DNA from: Desulfobacteraceae bacterium
GTDB lineage: Bacteria > Desulfobacterota > Desulfobacteria > Desulfobacterales > Desulfobacteraceae
Reading direction: 5' to 3'
Assembly: GCA_024225635.1 (NCBI GenBank)
Contig: JAAEMK010001055.1
Coordinates: forward strand, 1 to 38,671
DNA: 38,671 nt
The position numbers and the translations under genes are program-made. Of this stretch, positions 1 through 6,984 are shown piece after piece; the first letter of the stretch is position 1; each line of letters begins with the position of its first letter. Below the pieces are notes generated by a model that saw only the letters and a list, made by a program, of their open reading frames with translations, was not told the DNA's origin and made no database searches.

Positions 1-33
1 GAGCTGCAACTCTCTCCGCCTATTTTTTTGCAT

Positions 34-56
34 AAAAAAAGGCCATGATGATGGCC
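34..56 (-). terminator. Rho-independent terminator-like hairpin (minus strand)
   Basis: A 6-bp stem (41-46 with 51-56, ggccat/atggcc) with a 4-nt loop lies next to seven A's on the plus strand. Read on the minus strand, this is a short GC-rich hairpin followed by TTTTTTT, the layout of an intrinsic terminator. It lies about 490 nt beyond the stop of the nuclease-STAND gene, so it may end that transcript or an unrecognised short one. Confidence 0.5.
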
Positions 57-477
57 CAATTAATCTGATAAAATTTCAAAAAGGTCAATTTAATTTAAGA
101 ATTTCACCCCTCATCGGGTTAATTTATCGTGACACTTAACACATATAGCGGGAATAAAATGCAGAAAAGCCCGAACGGATAGGGGTGTAGCTTTCCCTCC
201 GTTGAGCTTATGGGCTTTGTGATACTGATTTTGATGCTTCATGAACTCCCTCCGGAGAGAGAGTTCTGAAACTGGTTAGCGGGATTAAATTCTCATAGTG
301 GCCAATGGGCTGTCAAATGTTTTTGGAGATACATGGAAGATGTGCTGGCAAGTTGCTATGGAATAGCAGGGTGTGTTGAGTCCAGAATTTATTCATAATT
401 ATGACAAGAACCTTAGCCGACGTTGCTATAGGCTGTTTCTTATTAAGTAGCAGTTGGATATGACAAGTGACATATTG
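57..477. other. AT-rich stretch without a recognised gene
   Basis: Apart from one short minus-strand ORF (111-242), nothing recognisable was found here. Two similar 14-mers starting tagcggga lie near 148 and 277 and may be chance. The stretch could be decayed accessory DNA downstream of the STAND gene. Confidence 0.4.
111..242 (-). CDS. Possible 43-aa peptide with a CxxCH motif
   Basis: A minus-strand ORF of 43 codons starts with ATG at 242 and has a good ribosome-binding site (GGAGGG) just upstream. Near its C-terminus it reads CVKCHD, which contains a CxxCH motif as in c-type cytochromes or small zinc knuckles. There is no signal peptide, so a real haem protein is unlikely. It may be a fragment of a degraded gene or a chance ORF. 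Only the ribosome-binding site and the cysteine motif support it. Confidence 0.2.
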   Translation of the reverse strand: MKHQNQYHKAHKLNGGKATPLSVRAFLHFIPAICVKCHDKLTR

Positions 478-522
478 TTCACCTGTCTGGTGTGAAGCGT
501 AGCGGAACACCAGGCAGGTGAA
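478..522. repeat. 16-bp inverted repeat just after the nuclease-STAND gene
   Basis: Arms at 478-493 and 507-522 (ttcacctgtctggtgt / acaccaggcaggtgaa) pair at 15 of 16 positions, with a G-T at the other, around a 13-nt loop. The hairpin begins 26 nt beyond the stop of the 549-3281 gene on the minus strand. It has no clear T-tract in either direction. It may stabilise or end that transcript, or be a small palindromic insertion. Confidence 0.5.
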
Positions 523-548
523 GAAAAAGATTGGTGATGTTCTCCGCG

Positions 549-3281
549 TTATGAAAGCTTCTCACTTACATAAGAAAGATACCGGAATAAACCGTTCGTA
601 TATCTTCTTATCGATGAGCTTTTCCAGGATCGACCAAGTTTTTTGGATAATAATTTACCAAGATCATATCTTATTAATTGAGGGTTCTTTTTTATCAGAT
701 CCTGTAAAATTATAATCGTTTTGGCCTGTAAAATTGCAGAAACTAGTATCTCTGATGCCGTTTGATTGTTTTGAAACCCTGTATTAATTACCAAACCTTC
801 TTTGTCTCTATGCACTATTTCTAAAGCAATCAAGTCTTGAGACGAATTTCTGTGTCCAGTCTTAGACAATTCATCACGTGGAATAGCAGTCTTAATAATT
901 AGTTTTTCCAAAAGTTCAACTGCTGATTGTGGAGATGCGGAGGCCAAAAAAACAGATTGTCTTGATCTGTGGCCCTTAAGGTCAATTTTTCCAAATCCTG
1001 GTCCTTTTTCCTTTGGAGGGTAAATGATGATTTCATTGCTTAATTGTTTGATTAATCCTGCATATTCGAACCATGGCAGTAATCGGATTAGATAATTATC
1101 CCTTGTTTTAGGTTTGACGTTAGCCCCTGAATATAAATTTTGGATAATTTCAATTCCTAAATTTTTCGGTAGTGTGTTTCTTCCTTGTGCTTCTTTAAGT
1201 AAATGTCGGTAGACTATATGGTCCAAAAATTGTGAGCGTATTCTTTCTGCCAATGTTTTTTCTGAAATATCGTCTTCAAGTTCAAGGAAAACATTCTTTG
1301 TACTTTTGCATAATGCAAGATTTTGCAAATCCATAATGATGTTGTTTGTCGTGGATTCTGAGTATCCAATTTTATTCGGAAGTTCTTTTGTTGTTGTGGC
1401 TATATTATTCATTAATGCTATTAATGCCCTATGAGCCATCTTTAAGGAACCATTTGGAATATAAGTCCAAGGAATTGTCGGTACGGTTCCCTCTGTTAAG
1501 TAATCTCGAAAAATATCCCAATATACAGAGAATCTTTGTCCTGTACGTACAATAATACGACTATTTATTAGGGAGCTAACAACATCGCTCTTATATCGAT
1601 CATAAACTTCTATGGAATCCGCTGGTGAAGTTTTAGCAATATAATTTAGGCAAGATAGCTGAGCTTCGGAGAGAGGTTCTAAATCTTCGTCAAAAAGAGC
1701 TTTAACATTGAGTCGACTACCAAGTAGTTTGATTTGAGATTCTCCCCTGCTAATCTGATTGTATACATGAATGCATATTTTTTTTAGTAACCATGGTAAT
1801 CCTTGCCCCTGCTCTAAAAGTCTGCGCCTTAAAGGTTGAATTAATTTGTTGCCTAAGGCATCCTCGAATTGTGTAATAAGCCTTGAGGATTCACCACTAT
1901 CAAATTCCAAGAGTCTTTTTGTTCTTCGATAATCACTAAGCTCATGCCATAATTGGTAAGCAGGGTTTTCATCTGACAAGGAAATTCCAGTACGCCAAGA
2001 AAAACCAACGATTAAATTCGATTTTTCTGCGTTAACATCTAATGCAAACCTTTTAAATAGCCTAAAAACAGGAAGTAAATCATCTTTTGTAAATACCTCT
2101 TCAAATTGATCAAAAAAAATAACAAGAACTCTTTTATTATCCTTCAGTGTCTTAAGTATCGATTTGATTGAAGGACTTGATAAGATATTATCAGCGTCTG
2201 TTATTGACAAATTGGGCGGGGTCTCTATAAATCCTGCCTCAGAGGAACTTTTAATGCCTTGCAATAGAGCTTCAGAAATGAATTGTGGTCCACGAGCTGA
2301 TCTAACATCGACCGGATAGAGAAAAATTTTATTCTTCCACTTCCTGTTCGTGAATCGTTGAGCAAGTTTGGCTATTAATGATGACTTCCCATACCCAGAC
2401 GCACCGACTAAAGAAATTATCCGTGTTTCAGTAACACCCTTTCTTACTTCTTCAAAAAAATCCCATATATCTTTTTGATCCATTCTTCGGCCAATAAAAT
2501 TGGCCGGTTTACATGGTCTGTAGTCAATTAAAGTATCTGCTGTTATAATTCGGCTGACATGTTCAACTATATGTTCCCCTGAAAACTCCTTAGTGGTTAT
2601 GGGTTCTTTTCTTGTATCTGTTTCTAAATATTCCGAGACTGGTAACCCCTCCAGTAATTCAAATTGGTCTAGCAAATTGCGCAACTCTTTTGCTGTAGGG
2701 GGAACTGTTGATTTATCTGAAATATACGGTACAATTTTAGTGGGTCTACCATCCTTTTGTTCTTGTAACAGCCAGATGAAGGGGTATTCAGGATGGACTA
2801 TGAGATTAGCATGAGATATGTTCGATGGTACAAGCTTTTCAGGAGGAAAACTGGATGTTCCTGAATCAACAATTGCATCCAATAATATTTCGCTACTATA
2901 GTATGAAAAACTAATTCGGTCATCTGATTTTAGGTCTTCTATTGCACCTCTCGCCTCCTTGCCCAATGGACCTACAGAAAAAAGAGCTAATTTTTGTAGG
3001 CGTTTGCGAAAAGCTTGTCCAACCATCAAATCAATAATATTTGCGCCAATTGTTTTTGAATGAAATTTGCATTCAACATATACATTATCATTTGATGGTT
3101 TATGATTAGCGAGTAGATCAATCTCCATTCCAGTGAATCGTATGCGTTCTATAATTTCATATGATTGACGACGTAATACTTCTGCCGCAATATCTTCCAA
3201 AAACTGACCCTTCTTATCGTTGGGCCATTCTTTGGGTACAAGTATCTCTAAAGATTTTCCGAGGGTAATTGTTCGGCTCAT
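549..3281 (-). CDS. Mrr-like nuclease fused to a STAND-type NTPase (putative defence protein)
   Basis: The protein has 910 aa. The ATG at 3281 is chosen over an upstream start at 3362 because AAAGGTGAG lies about 10 nt before it and the conserved domain begins there. Residues about 10-130 form a PD-(D/E)XK nuclease of the Mrr/restriction-endonuclease type: E53-I-D55, then V-E70-C-K72. From about residue 265 there is an AAA/STAND NTPase with an FIGR motif, Walker A GASGYGKSS (about 293-301) and Walker B ending DQFEE (about 384-395), the style of the nSTAND1 clade. The C-terminal 400 residues contain no recognised repeats and may be winged-helix and sensor modules. Related nuclease-STAND proteins sense phage components and then cut DNA; that role is inferred here. 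The gene is AT-richer than the metabolic genes, which suggests transfer. The nuclease and NTPase calls are secure, but the trigger is unknown. Confidence 0.8.
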   Translation of the reverse strand: MSRTITLGKSLEILVPKEWPNDKKGQFLEDIAAEVLRRQSYEIIERIRFTGMEIDLLANHKPSNDNVYVECKFHSKTIGANIIDLMVGQAFRKRLQKLALFSVGPLGKEARGAIEDLKSDDRISFSYYSSEILLDAIVDSGTSSFPPEKLVPSNISHANLIVHPEYPFIWLLQEQKDGRPTKIVPYISDKSTVPPTAKELRNLLDQFELLEGLPVSEYLETDTRKEPITTKEFSGEHIVEHVSRIITADTLIDYRPCKPANFIGRRMDQKDIWDFFEEVRKGVTETRIISLVGASGYGKSSLIAKLAQRFTNRKWKNKIFLYPVDVRSARGPQFISEALLQGIKSSSEAGFIETPPNLSITDADNILSSPSIKSILKTLKDNKRVLVIFFDQFEEVFTKDDLLPVFRLFKRFALDVNAEKSNLIVGFSWRTGISLSDENPAYQLWHELSDYRRTKRLLEFDSGESSRLITQFEDALGNKLIQPLRRRLLEQGQGLPWLLKKICIHVYNQISRGESQIKLLGSRLNVKALFDEDLEPLSEAQLSCLNYIAKTSPADSIEVYDRYKSDVVSSLINSRIIVRTGQRFSVYWDIFRDYLTEGTVPTIPWTYIPNGSLKMAHRALIALMNNIATTTKELPNKIGYSESTTNNIIMDLQNLALCKSTKNVFLELEDDISEKTLAERIRSQFLDHIVYRHLLKEAQGRNTLPKNLGIEIIQNLYSGANVKPKTRDNYLIRLLPWFEYAGLIKQLSNEIIIYPPKEKGPGFGKIDLKGHRSRQSVFLASASPQSAVELLEKLIIKTAIPRDELSKTGHRNSSQDLIALEIVHRDKEGLVINTGFQNNQTASEILVSAILQAKTIIILQDLIKKNPQLIRYDLGKLLSKKLGRSWKSSSIRRYTNGLFRYLSYVSEKLS

Positions 3282-3392
3282 ATTAAATTTCTCACCTTTA
3301 TTGTGGTAATGATAAAATAATTGCGTGCAGAAGCTGGAATCCTGTTTGGGTTTTTCTGTCACTCTTTCAGCCAGGTCTTTCCTTTAAAAGAG

Positions 3393-3455
3393 AAAAGCCC
3401 CATGTATCATTTAAGGAGATAGTTTGCTTTACCTTGAATGTTTCATGGGGCTTTT
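3393..3455. terminator. Long hairpin, probable bidirectional terminator
   Basis: The outer arms 3393-3404 and 3444-3455 (aaaagccccatg / catggggctttt) pair perfectly. Inside them catt/aatg and aagg/cctt continue the stem, leaving a loop of about 15 nt. A T-rich tail follows on the plus strand (ctttttc) and a shorter one on the minus strand. It lies between the 94-aa gene and the nuclease-STAND gene, both on the minus strand, and would separate their transcripts. Confidence 0.6.
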
Positions 3456-3537
3456 TCTTAGATACTATTTTTTCAGGGAAAGGACCCGGAAGGATATCCA
3501 TTTAAACAGTTACCATGCTTTTTTATTTTTATATTCT

Positions 3538-3591
3538 GGGGACAGCTTACTTAATTGTGCGTGTATTATAGAAGATAAGTAAGGTGTTCCC
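3538..3591. repeat. REPIN-like palindrome (diverged)
   Basis: The left arm ggggacagcttactt (3538-3552) and right arm aagtaaggtgttccc (3577-3591) pair at 13 of 15 positions around a 24-nt loop. The ggggacag end and overall size resemble the better preserved palindromes at 5211-5279, 17774-17846 and 17955-18025. It therefore looks like a diverged member of a related REP family of the kind mobilised by RAYT (REP-associated tyrosine) transposases. It lies 13 nt downstream of the stop of the 94-aa gene. Confidence 0.5.
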
Positions 3592-3604
3592 GGAACTCTT
3601 AACC

Positions 3605-3889
3605 CTACAGAACTGCATCCTTAGGAAGTGTCCAACCAGACATTTCTTCTGCAAGCAAGAATCTTATATCTGAAGAATTCATTGAAAAAACTTGAGAAGG
3701 CAGCCAGTTGTATTTCTGAATGATATAAAAATGGACAGCATCAATACCTGTATGCTCATTGTAACCTTCTCTTTTGGCCAGGTAGTCGCCAAAACGATAA
3801 AGATGGTATTTTAAATCGGCTTCGCTATGGATTATGATTTTTTCTTGTTGGTGAAGTTCTCTCATCAATTTTTCATTTTTATCGCTCAT
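3605..3889 (-). CDS. Small hypothetical protein (94 aa)
   Basis: This gene has a clean ribosome-binding site (AAAGGAG, 7-8 nt before the ATG at 3889). The product is soluble and mixed in charge, with no signal peptide or membrane segment, and no family was recognised. Its C-terminal half contains an aromatic-rich stretch around YIIQKYNWLPSQV and then LLAEEMSGW. It lies between the nuclease-STAND gene and a phage-like repressor gene, all on the minus strand, so it may be mobile-element cargo. A role linked to the defence gene is only a guess. The start is well supported. Confidence 0.6.
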   Translation of the reverse strand: MSDKNEKLMRELHQQEKIIIHSEADLKYHLYRFGDYLAKREGYNEHTGIDAVHFYIIQKYNWLPSQVFSMNSSDIRFLLAEEMSGWTLPKDAVL

Positions 3890-3930
3890 ATACAGCTCCT
3901 TTCCGTTTTCAGCAGTTAAAGGTCATTAAG

Positions 3931-3963
3931 GAGCCACACTTTCCAGATCGGAGAGTGTGGCTC
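3931..3963. terminator. Perfect 10-bp hairpin between minus-strand genes
   Basis: Arms gagccacact (3931-3940) and agtgtggctc (3954-3963) pair perfectly around a 13-nt loop. The T-tract is weak on both strands. The position, about 110 nt beyond the stop of the repressor-like gene and upstream of the 94-aa gene, suggests a terminator or attenuator on the minus strand. Confidence 0.45.
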
Positions 3964-4072
3964 TTCAATATCCTCTATACGCGAGCACCTGCTCCGGCGG
4001 CATTTCGTTTTTTCAGACCGCACAGGCCACCATGTCCTTGGTAATCAGCAAGGTTCGTTATTTTTGAACGGA

Positions 4073-4705
4073 TCACTGATTCACAGCCTTCTTCCCCTCC
4101 GATTTGTCCGGGCTCTGACTCGACTGTGCTTTCTTCTGTTTCAAAGCCCGGTATTGTTCCAACAACTGCTTATTCTCCAGTCTTAATTCTTTAGCCTCAG
4201 CTTTCATATCTCTATAGTCTTCGCGCAGTTCAGCCATAGCGTCTTTATGCTCTTGACGCTCTCGTTCAAGATCAGCGCGCAGGTTGTTTTTTTCCAGCTC
4301 CAAGGATTCAACCATTTTGTCGTATCTTTGGAGCATCATTTTGATGTCTTCATCCATCTTAACAGATGTTTCCTCACTTGATTCTATTGGGGTCTGCTTG
4401 ATGGATCTGTGTTTGGTGGGGGTGGTTCTTTTTTTTTGTTTAATCAGGTCTGGCTTTATTGATAGAGGCTCCTCTATCGATAAAAATTTTTCATACGATC
4501 CTGCTAAGAACTCAGCTATTTTAATTTGGTTTTCTTCCCCAATTTTTTTGGGGGAGTCAGGGTTTATTGCTTGGCTAATTAAAGATGCTGAAACCCCTGT
4601 GTTTTTAGCTATATATGATGCAGTGCCGTGTCCACCGTCTTTGATGGCGTTACTTAAGGCTGATAGGAAAATCTTGTAAAGATCAGATGGACTTTTAGCT
4701 TTCAT
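4073..4705 (-). CDS. Phage-type HTH repressor with coiled-coil tail
   Basis: This is a 210-aa protein. Residues about 20-70 contain a helix-turn-helix (YIAKNTGVSASLISQAI region) of the Cro/CI superfamily. A Lys/Thr/Pro-rich linker follows, and about 115-200 is a long, highly charged coiled coil rich in E, R, K and L heptads, likely for oligomerisation. It lacks the S24 (LexA-like) self-cleavage domain of lambda CI, so relief of repression would need another trigger. It is divergent from the Cro-like gene at 4811, and the 105-bp gap holds three similar palindromic operators. This arrangement matches a phage or integrative-element immunity switch. No other phage genes are present, so it is either a relic or was adopted to control a neighbouring gene. 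The ribosome-binding site is weak (AAGG). The DNA-binding role is well supported; the regulated target is inferred. Confidence 0.7.
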   Translation of the reverse strand: MKAKSPSDLYKIFLSALSNAIKDGGHGTASYIAKNTGVSASLISQAINPDSPKKIGEENQIKIAEFLAGSYEKFLSIEEPLSIKPDLIKQKKRTTPTKHRSIKQTPIESSEETSVKMDEDIKMMLQRYDKMVESLELEKNNLRADLERERQEHKDAMAELREDYRDMKAEAKELRLENKQLLEQYRALKQKKAQSSQSPDKSEGKKAVNQ

Positions 4706-4715
4706 GGCCTTTTTT

Positions 4716-4802
4716 TTAACCTGTGGTTAATTTTAACGCAAATGTTTAAATTTACCCATATGGTAAAAAATAGCTTGACACAACTTTTACCTCATGGTTA
4801 AA
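4716..4802. promoter_or_regulatory. Three operator palindromes of a CI/Cro-like switch
   Basis: Three related palindromes lie in the divergent gap: ttaacctgtggttaa (4716-4730), tttacccatatggtaaa (4751-4767) and tttacctcatggttaaa (4786-4802). Shared half-sites are TTWACC / GGTWAA. Their centres are 36 and 35 bp apart. The outermost left site lies next to the repressor start, and the right site overlaps the predicted -10 of the Cro-like gene. This is the three-operator layout of lambdoid control regions. Confidence 0.7.
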
Positions 4803-4803
4803 A
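4775..4803 (+). promoter_or_regulatory. Promoter of the Cro-like gene (probably leaderless mRNA)
   Basis: A consensus -35 TTGACA (4775-4780) is followed, after 17 bp, by a weak -10 TTAAAA (4798-4803). Transcription would begin near 4810-4811, at or one base before the ATG at 4811. No ribosome-binding site precedes that ATG, which fits a leaderless message like that of lambda cI from PRM. The third operator covers the -10. Confidence 0.5.
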
Positions 4804-4810
4804 GTCGGTT

Positions 4811-5089
4811 ATGGAATACGGAATCTACACAAAAATTGCGAAGGGTATAGGGAAAAGTCCCAGCTTTGTATCTCAATATTTTAACAAAGGTAAAAAAATG
4901 TCTTGGGATACTTCAAAAAAAGCTGCTAAAGCGTTCCCTTTCACAAAAGCGGAATGGTGGGCTGATAAGAAACTTGACCTTATAAATGAGGCCTTTTCCG
5001 CAACCACCAACACAGATCCGATTCTGTGGTTAGAACGCTTGTCCCCAAATATCAAGGTGGCATCGAAACAGGGATCACAAGCACAATGA
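4811..5089 (+). CDS. Cro-like HTH regulator (92 aa)
   Basis: This small protein has an N-terminal helix-turn-helix (about 5-30, IAKGIGKSPSFVSQYF) of the Cro/YdaS type, followed by the helical KAAKAFPFTKAEWWAD segment typical of such phage regulators and a short hydrophilic tail. It is divergent from the coiled-coil repressor gene and probably binds the same three operators. No ribosome-binding site precedes the ATG. The promoter puts the transcription start at the ATG, so translation is probably leaderless. A composite repeat begins 16 nt after its stop. Its neighbours suggest a relic of an integrated element. Confidence 0.6.
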   Translation: MEYGIYTKIAKGIGKSPSFVSQYFNKGKKMSWDTSKKAAKAFPFTKAEWWADKKLDLINEAFSATTNTDPILWLERLSPNIKVASKQGSQAQ

Positions 5090-5104
5090 TTTTGATCCCT
5101 TGCT

Positions 5105-5209
5105 TAGGGAGTTGGCTGATCTTAAAATACCGCTTATATGCCAGTCGTCCCAGGAATGTTGGTATGAACGAGTTTATAACTTGTATATCAAGATAGGCGG
5201 ACTCCCTTA
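5105..5209. repeat. Repeat A, copy 1 (105 bp)
   Basis: This 105-bp segment recurs almost unchanged at 17668-17772 and, truncated, at 18164-18256. It begins tagggagt and ends actccctta, so its ends form short inverted repeats (agggagt/actccct). Repeat B (REPIN-like) follows directly. In this copy and at 17668 it begins 16-33 nt after a stop codon in the same orientation as the gene. Confidence 0.8.
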
Positions 5210-5210
5210 A

Positions 5211-5279
5211 GGGGTCAGGCTTAGCTTATTGGCATTTTGTTGGTTTGATCAGGGATGTCGCAATAAGCTAAGCCTGACC
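5211..5279. repeat. Repeat B, copy 1: REPIN-like palindrome
   Basis: The arms at 5213-5231 and 5261-5279 (ggtcaggcttagcttattg and its exact complement) pair over 19 bp around a 29-nt loop. The element is nearly identical, loop included, to that at 17955-18025. Two inverted REP-like arms with a spacer are the form of REPINs, non-autonomous elements mobilised by RAYT transposases. No RAYT gene is in the window. Confidence 0.75.
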
Positions 5280-5289
5280 GGTATCCCCC

Positions 5290-5430
5290 CTTCATGTCCT
5301 TCATGTTCTTCATGGTGGTTAATAAAACACTGCCCGGAGGGCAGGCAGTTTGGCCATTAAAGACGATATACGGCTCCTGCCCTCCGGGCTGTTGTTTTTA
5401 TTTACCATGAAGGACATGAAGGACATGAAG
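5290..5430. repeat. 141-bp near-perfect palindromic element
   Basis: The outer arms of 27 bp (5290-5316 and 5404-5430, with catgaaggacatgaagg-type units) match at 26 of 27 positions. Inside them a second inverted pair is centred on cccggagggcagg / cctgccctccggg. The whole can fold into one long cruciform, typical of a MITE-like or palindromic intergenic element. It lies 56 nt downstream of the CooC-like gene and might also end that transcript. Confidence 0.7.
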
Positions 5431-5485
5431 AAAACTCCATGGTTAAAACAGGGAGATTTCAACCTGCTGAATAGTTACCCGGATT

Positions 5486-6244
5486 TTAGATCAAAAATGT
5501 TTTAATGGCTGTATTGAGTTGGTGGATAGTGTCGTTGCCGGGAAGCTCAAAAAAGCTTCGGCCTTCACGGTCGAAGGTGCGGATGGTTTCATTTTCAAGG
5601 ATTGCGCCGCATGTAAAAAGCCTGGTTTTTGAATGGAGCGCGTCGATCTCTTCCTGGTCTCGCATTTTGTTGAATATCAGGCCTGATTGTTTTACGGAGC
5701 ATTTTTTTTGGGCGACTTCCTTTATTGTTTCAACTACTTTGCGTCCTTTTAGCGAGGCGTCCGATACGAGGAGAAGATGGGTCACCATTTCCATGACCCT
5801 CCGGCTGATCTGTTCCACTCCGGCCTCCCCATCAATGACCACATAATCGAAATTGCCCGCAATCTCCTTGATGATATCCTTTAAAAGGGCGTTGACCCGG
5901 CAATAGCATCCGTCGCCTTCCGGGCGGCCTATTGCCAGGAATGCGAGGTTCTCCCTCTCTTCAAGGGCGCTGAACAGCTCATAATCAAGGGAGTTTATCA
6001 GCTCTTCCCTGGTTGACGGTTCACCGTTTTTGAGACGTGTGATTAAATCGTTCCTGATATCATCAACCGTTTTTTTAACCGTAACGCCAAGGGGGAAGGA
6101 GAGCCCCACTGCCGGGTCGGCATCGATGGCCAGAACTTTTTTGGAAGGATCACGGGACAGCATTTTTACAATAAGGGCGCTGATACAGGTTTTCCCGACC
6201 CCTCCCTTGCCGCATACGGCTATTATTACCGGTTCTTTTTGCAT
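5486..6244 (-). CDS. CooC/AcsF-like MinD-family ATPase
   Basis: This 252-aa deviant Walker-A ATPase has GKGGVGKT (about 12-19), the DADP switch (about 41-44) and the VVIDGEAG segment (about 140-147). The motif GCYC (C113, C115) matches the CxC of the nickel-loading ATPases CooC1/AcsF, which bind metal at a dimer interface and help mature carbon monoxide dehydrogenase or acetyl-CoA synthase. The ATG at 6244 is preferred over a TTG at 6253 because AGGAA lies about 9 nt upstream. It is the last gene of the operon, just after the acetyl-CoA-synthase-like gene. Its likely job is metal insertion or maturation of a partner in this operon. The family is secure; the metal and client are inferred. Confidence 0.8.
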   Translation of the reverse strand: MQKEPVIIAVCGKGGVGKTCISALIVKMLSRDPSKKVLAIDADPAVGLSFPLGVTVKKTVDDIRNDLITRLKNGEPSTREELINSLDYELFSALEERENLAFLAIGRPEGDGCYCRVNALLKDIIKEIAGNFDYVVIDGEAGVEQISRRVMEMVTHLLLVSDASLKGRKVVETIKEVAQKKCSVKQSGLIFNKMRDQEEIDALHSKTRLFTCGAILENETIRTFDREGRSFFELPGNDTIHQLNTAIKTFLI

Positions 6245-6249
6245 ATGGA

Positions 6250-6984
6250 TCAATTCCTGTTTCTTTCAGTCAGTTTGGCCCTTAGCTTGCGAAGCTCCAG
6301 GGCTTCTCCGCACAGGTCCCGGTATTCACATTCCGAGCAGTCGTAACTCGTCTCATTAACCATCTTGGACAGTGCGCCTGTCATGCGGGCGGACCGTTTC
6401 CCCATGTCATACAGTTCTGTGACATCCTCGTCCGATGATGTGACAAACATTACCTCAACCGATTTCACATAATCGATTTTCTTATACTCATTGATCATGG
6501 CGCTGCCCAGATGGTTGAATGAAAAACCTTTTTTGATGGCTGCTTTGCTTATCCGGTGCCATTCCGCCATGTGGTGTGAGGCGGATCTCAGCATATGGCC
6601 TTTCAAGGACAGGTCAAATTTCTTCAGGCATATTGCTCTATTCCGGTCAAACGCATTGGTTTCATCAAACCCTTGAACCCCTGCCATGACGATCTTGCCG
6701 AATGGCATTCTTTTTTCCGATGTTTCGGTCAGATCCGGTCCCAGGAGGGTGATCCTTTGGTCCTTGATGAGGGATTCTTCCCCGGTCCATACCATGAATG
6801 ACACGGAAGCGTTGCCGGGACTGCCCAATTCCAATGCGAGATCAGGCATGAGGATGATATCCCTTTTGCCGGCGGCCGGCCAGTTAATGGCGGTCGTTGC
6901 CTGGAACTCCCGGTATGGGCTGCTCTTTTGTTGCTTGTGTTTATAGGTGTTTATCTCATGGATGAGTTGATTGAAGATTATCAT
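6250..6984 (-). CDS. Stand-alone acetyl-CoA-synthase-domain-like protein
   Basis: The 244-aa sequence resembles the middle/alpha region of the acetyl-CoA synthase beta subunit (AcsB/CdhC). The matching segments are ELGSPGNASVSFMVW (about 52-66), RITLLGPDL (about 77-85), RISKAAIKKGF (about 144-154) and NHLG. The C-terminus has three cysteines in a C-x2-C-x5-C pattern (C216, C219, C225), also reminiscent of AcsB. The N-terminal CODH-binding domain and the C-terminal A-cluster domain of a full synthase (about 700 aa) are missing, so it cannot make acetyl-CoA alone. The resemblance is recalled from the family, not computed. It overlaps the upstream activator gene by 4 nt and is followed by a CooC-like ATPase, which fits a metalloprotein role. 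It may interact with a corrinoid protein or with the reductase of this operon. Confidence 0.55.
   Translation of the reverse strand: MIIFNQLIHEINTYKHKQQKSSPYREFQATTAINWPAAGKRDIILMPDLALELGSPGNASVSFMVWTGEESLIKDQRITLLGPDLTETSEKRMPFGKIVMAGVQGFDETNAFDRNRAICLKKFDLSLKGHMLRSASHHMAEWHRISKAAIKKGFSFNHLGSAMINEYKKIDYVKSVEVMFVTSSDEDVTELYDMGKRSARMTGALSKMVNETSYDCSECEYRDLCGEALELRKLRAKLTERNRN

Noticed and set aside
313-510. Minus-strand open frame of 65 codons
   Set aside because: No ribosome-binding site, unlikely composition, and it runs into the hairpin at 478-522.
4073-5089. Intact prophage
   Set aside because: Only regulators are present; no integrase, replication or structural genes.
5105-5430. CRISPR array
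   Set aside because: The repeats are palindromes of differing type without regular unique spacers, and no cas genes are present.
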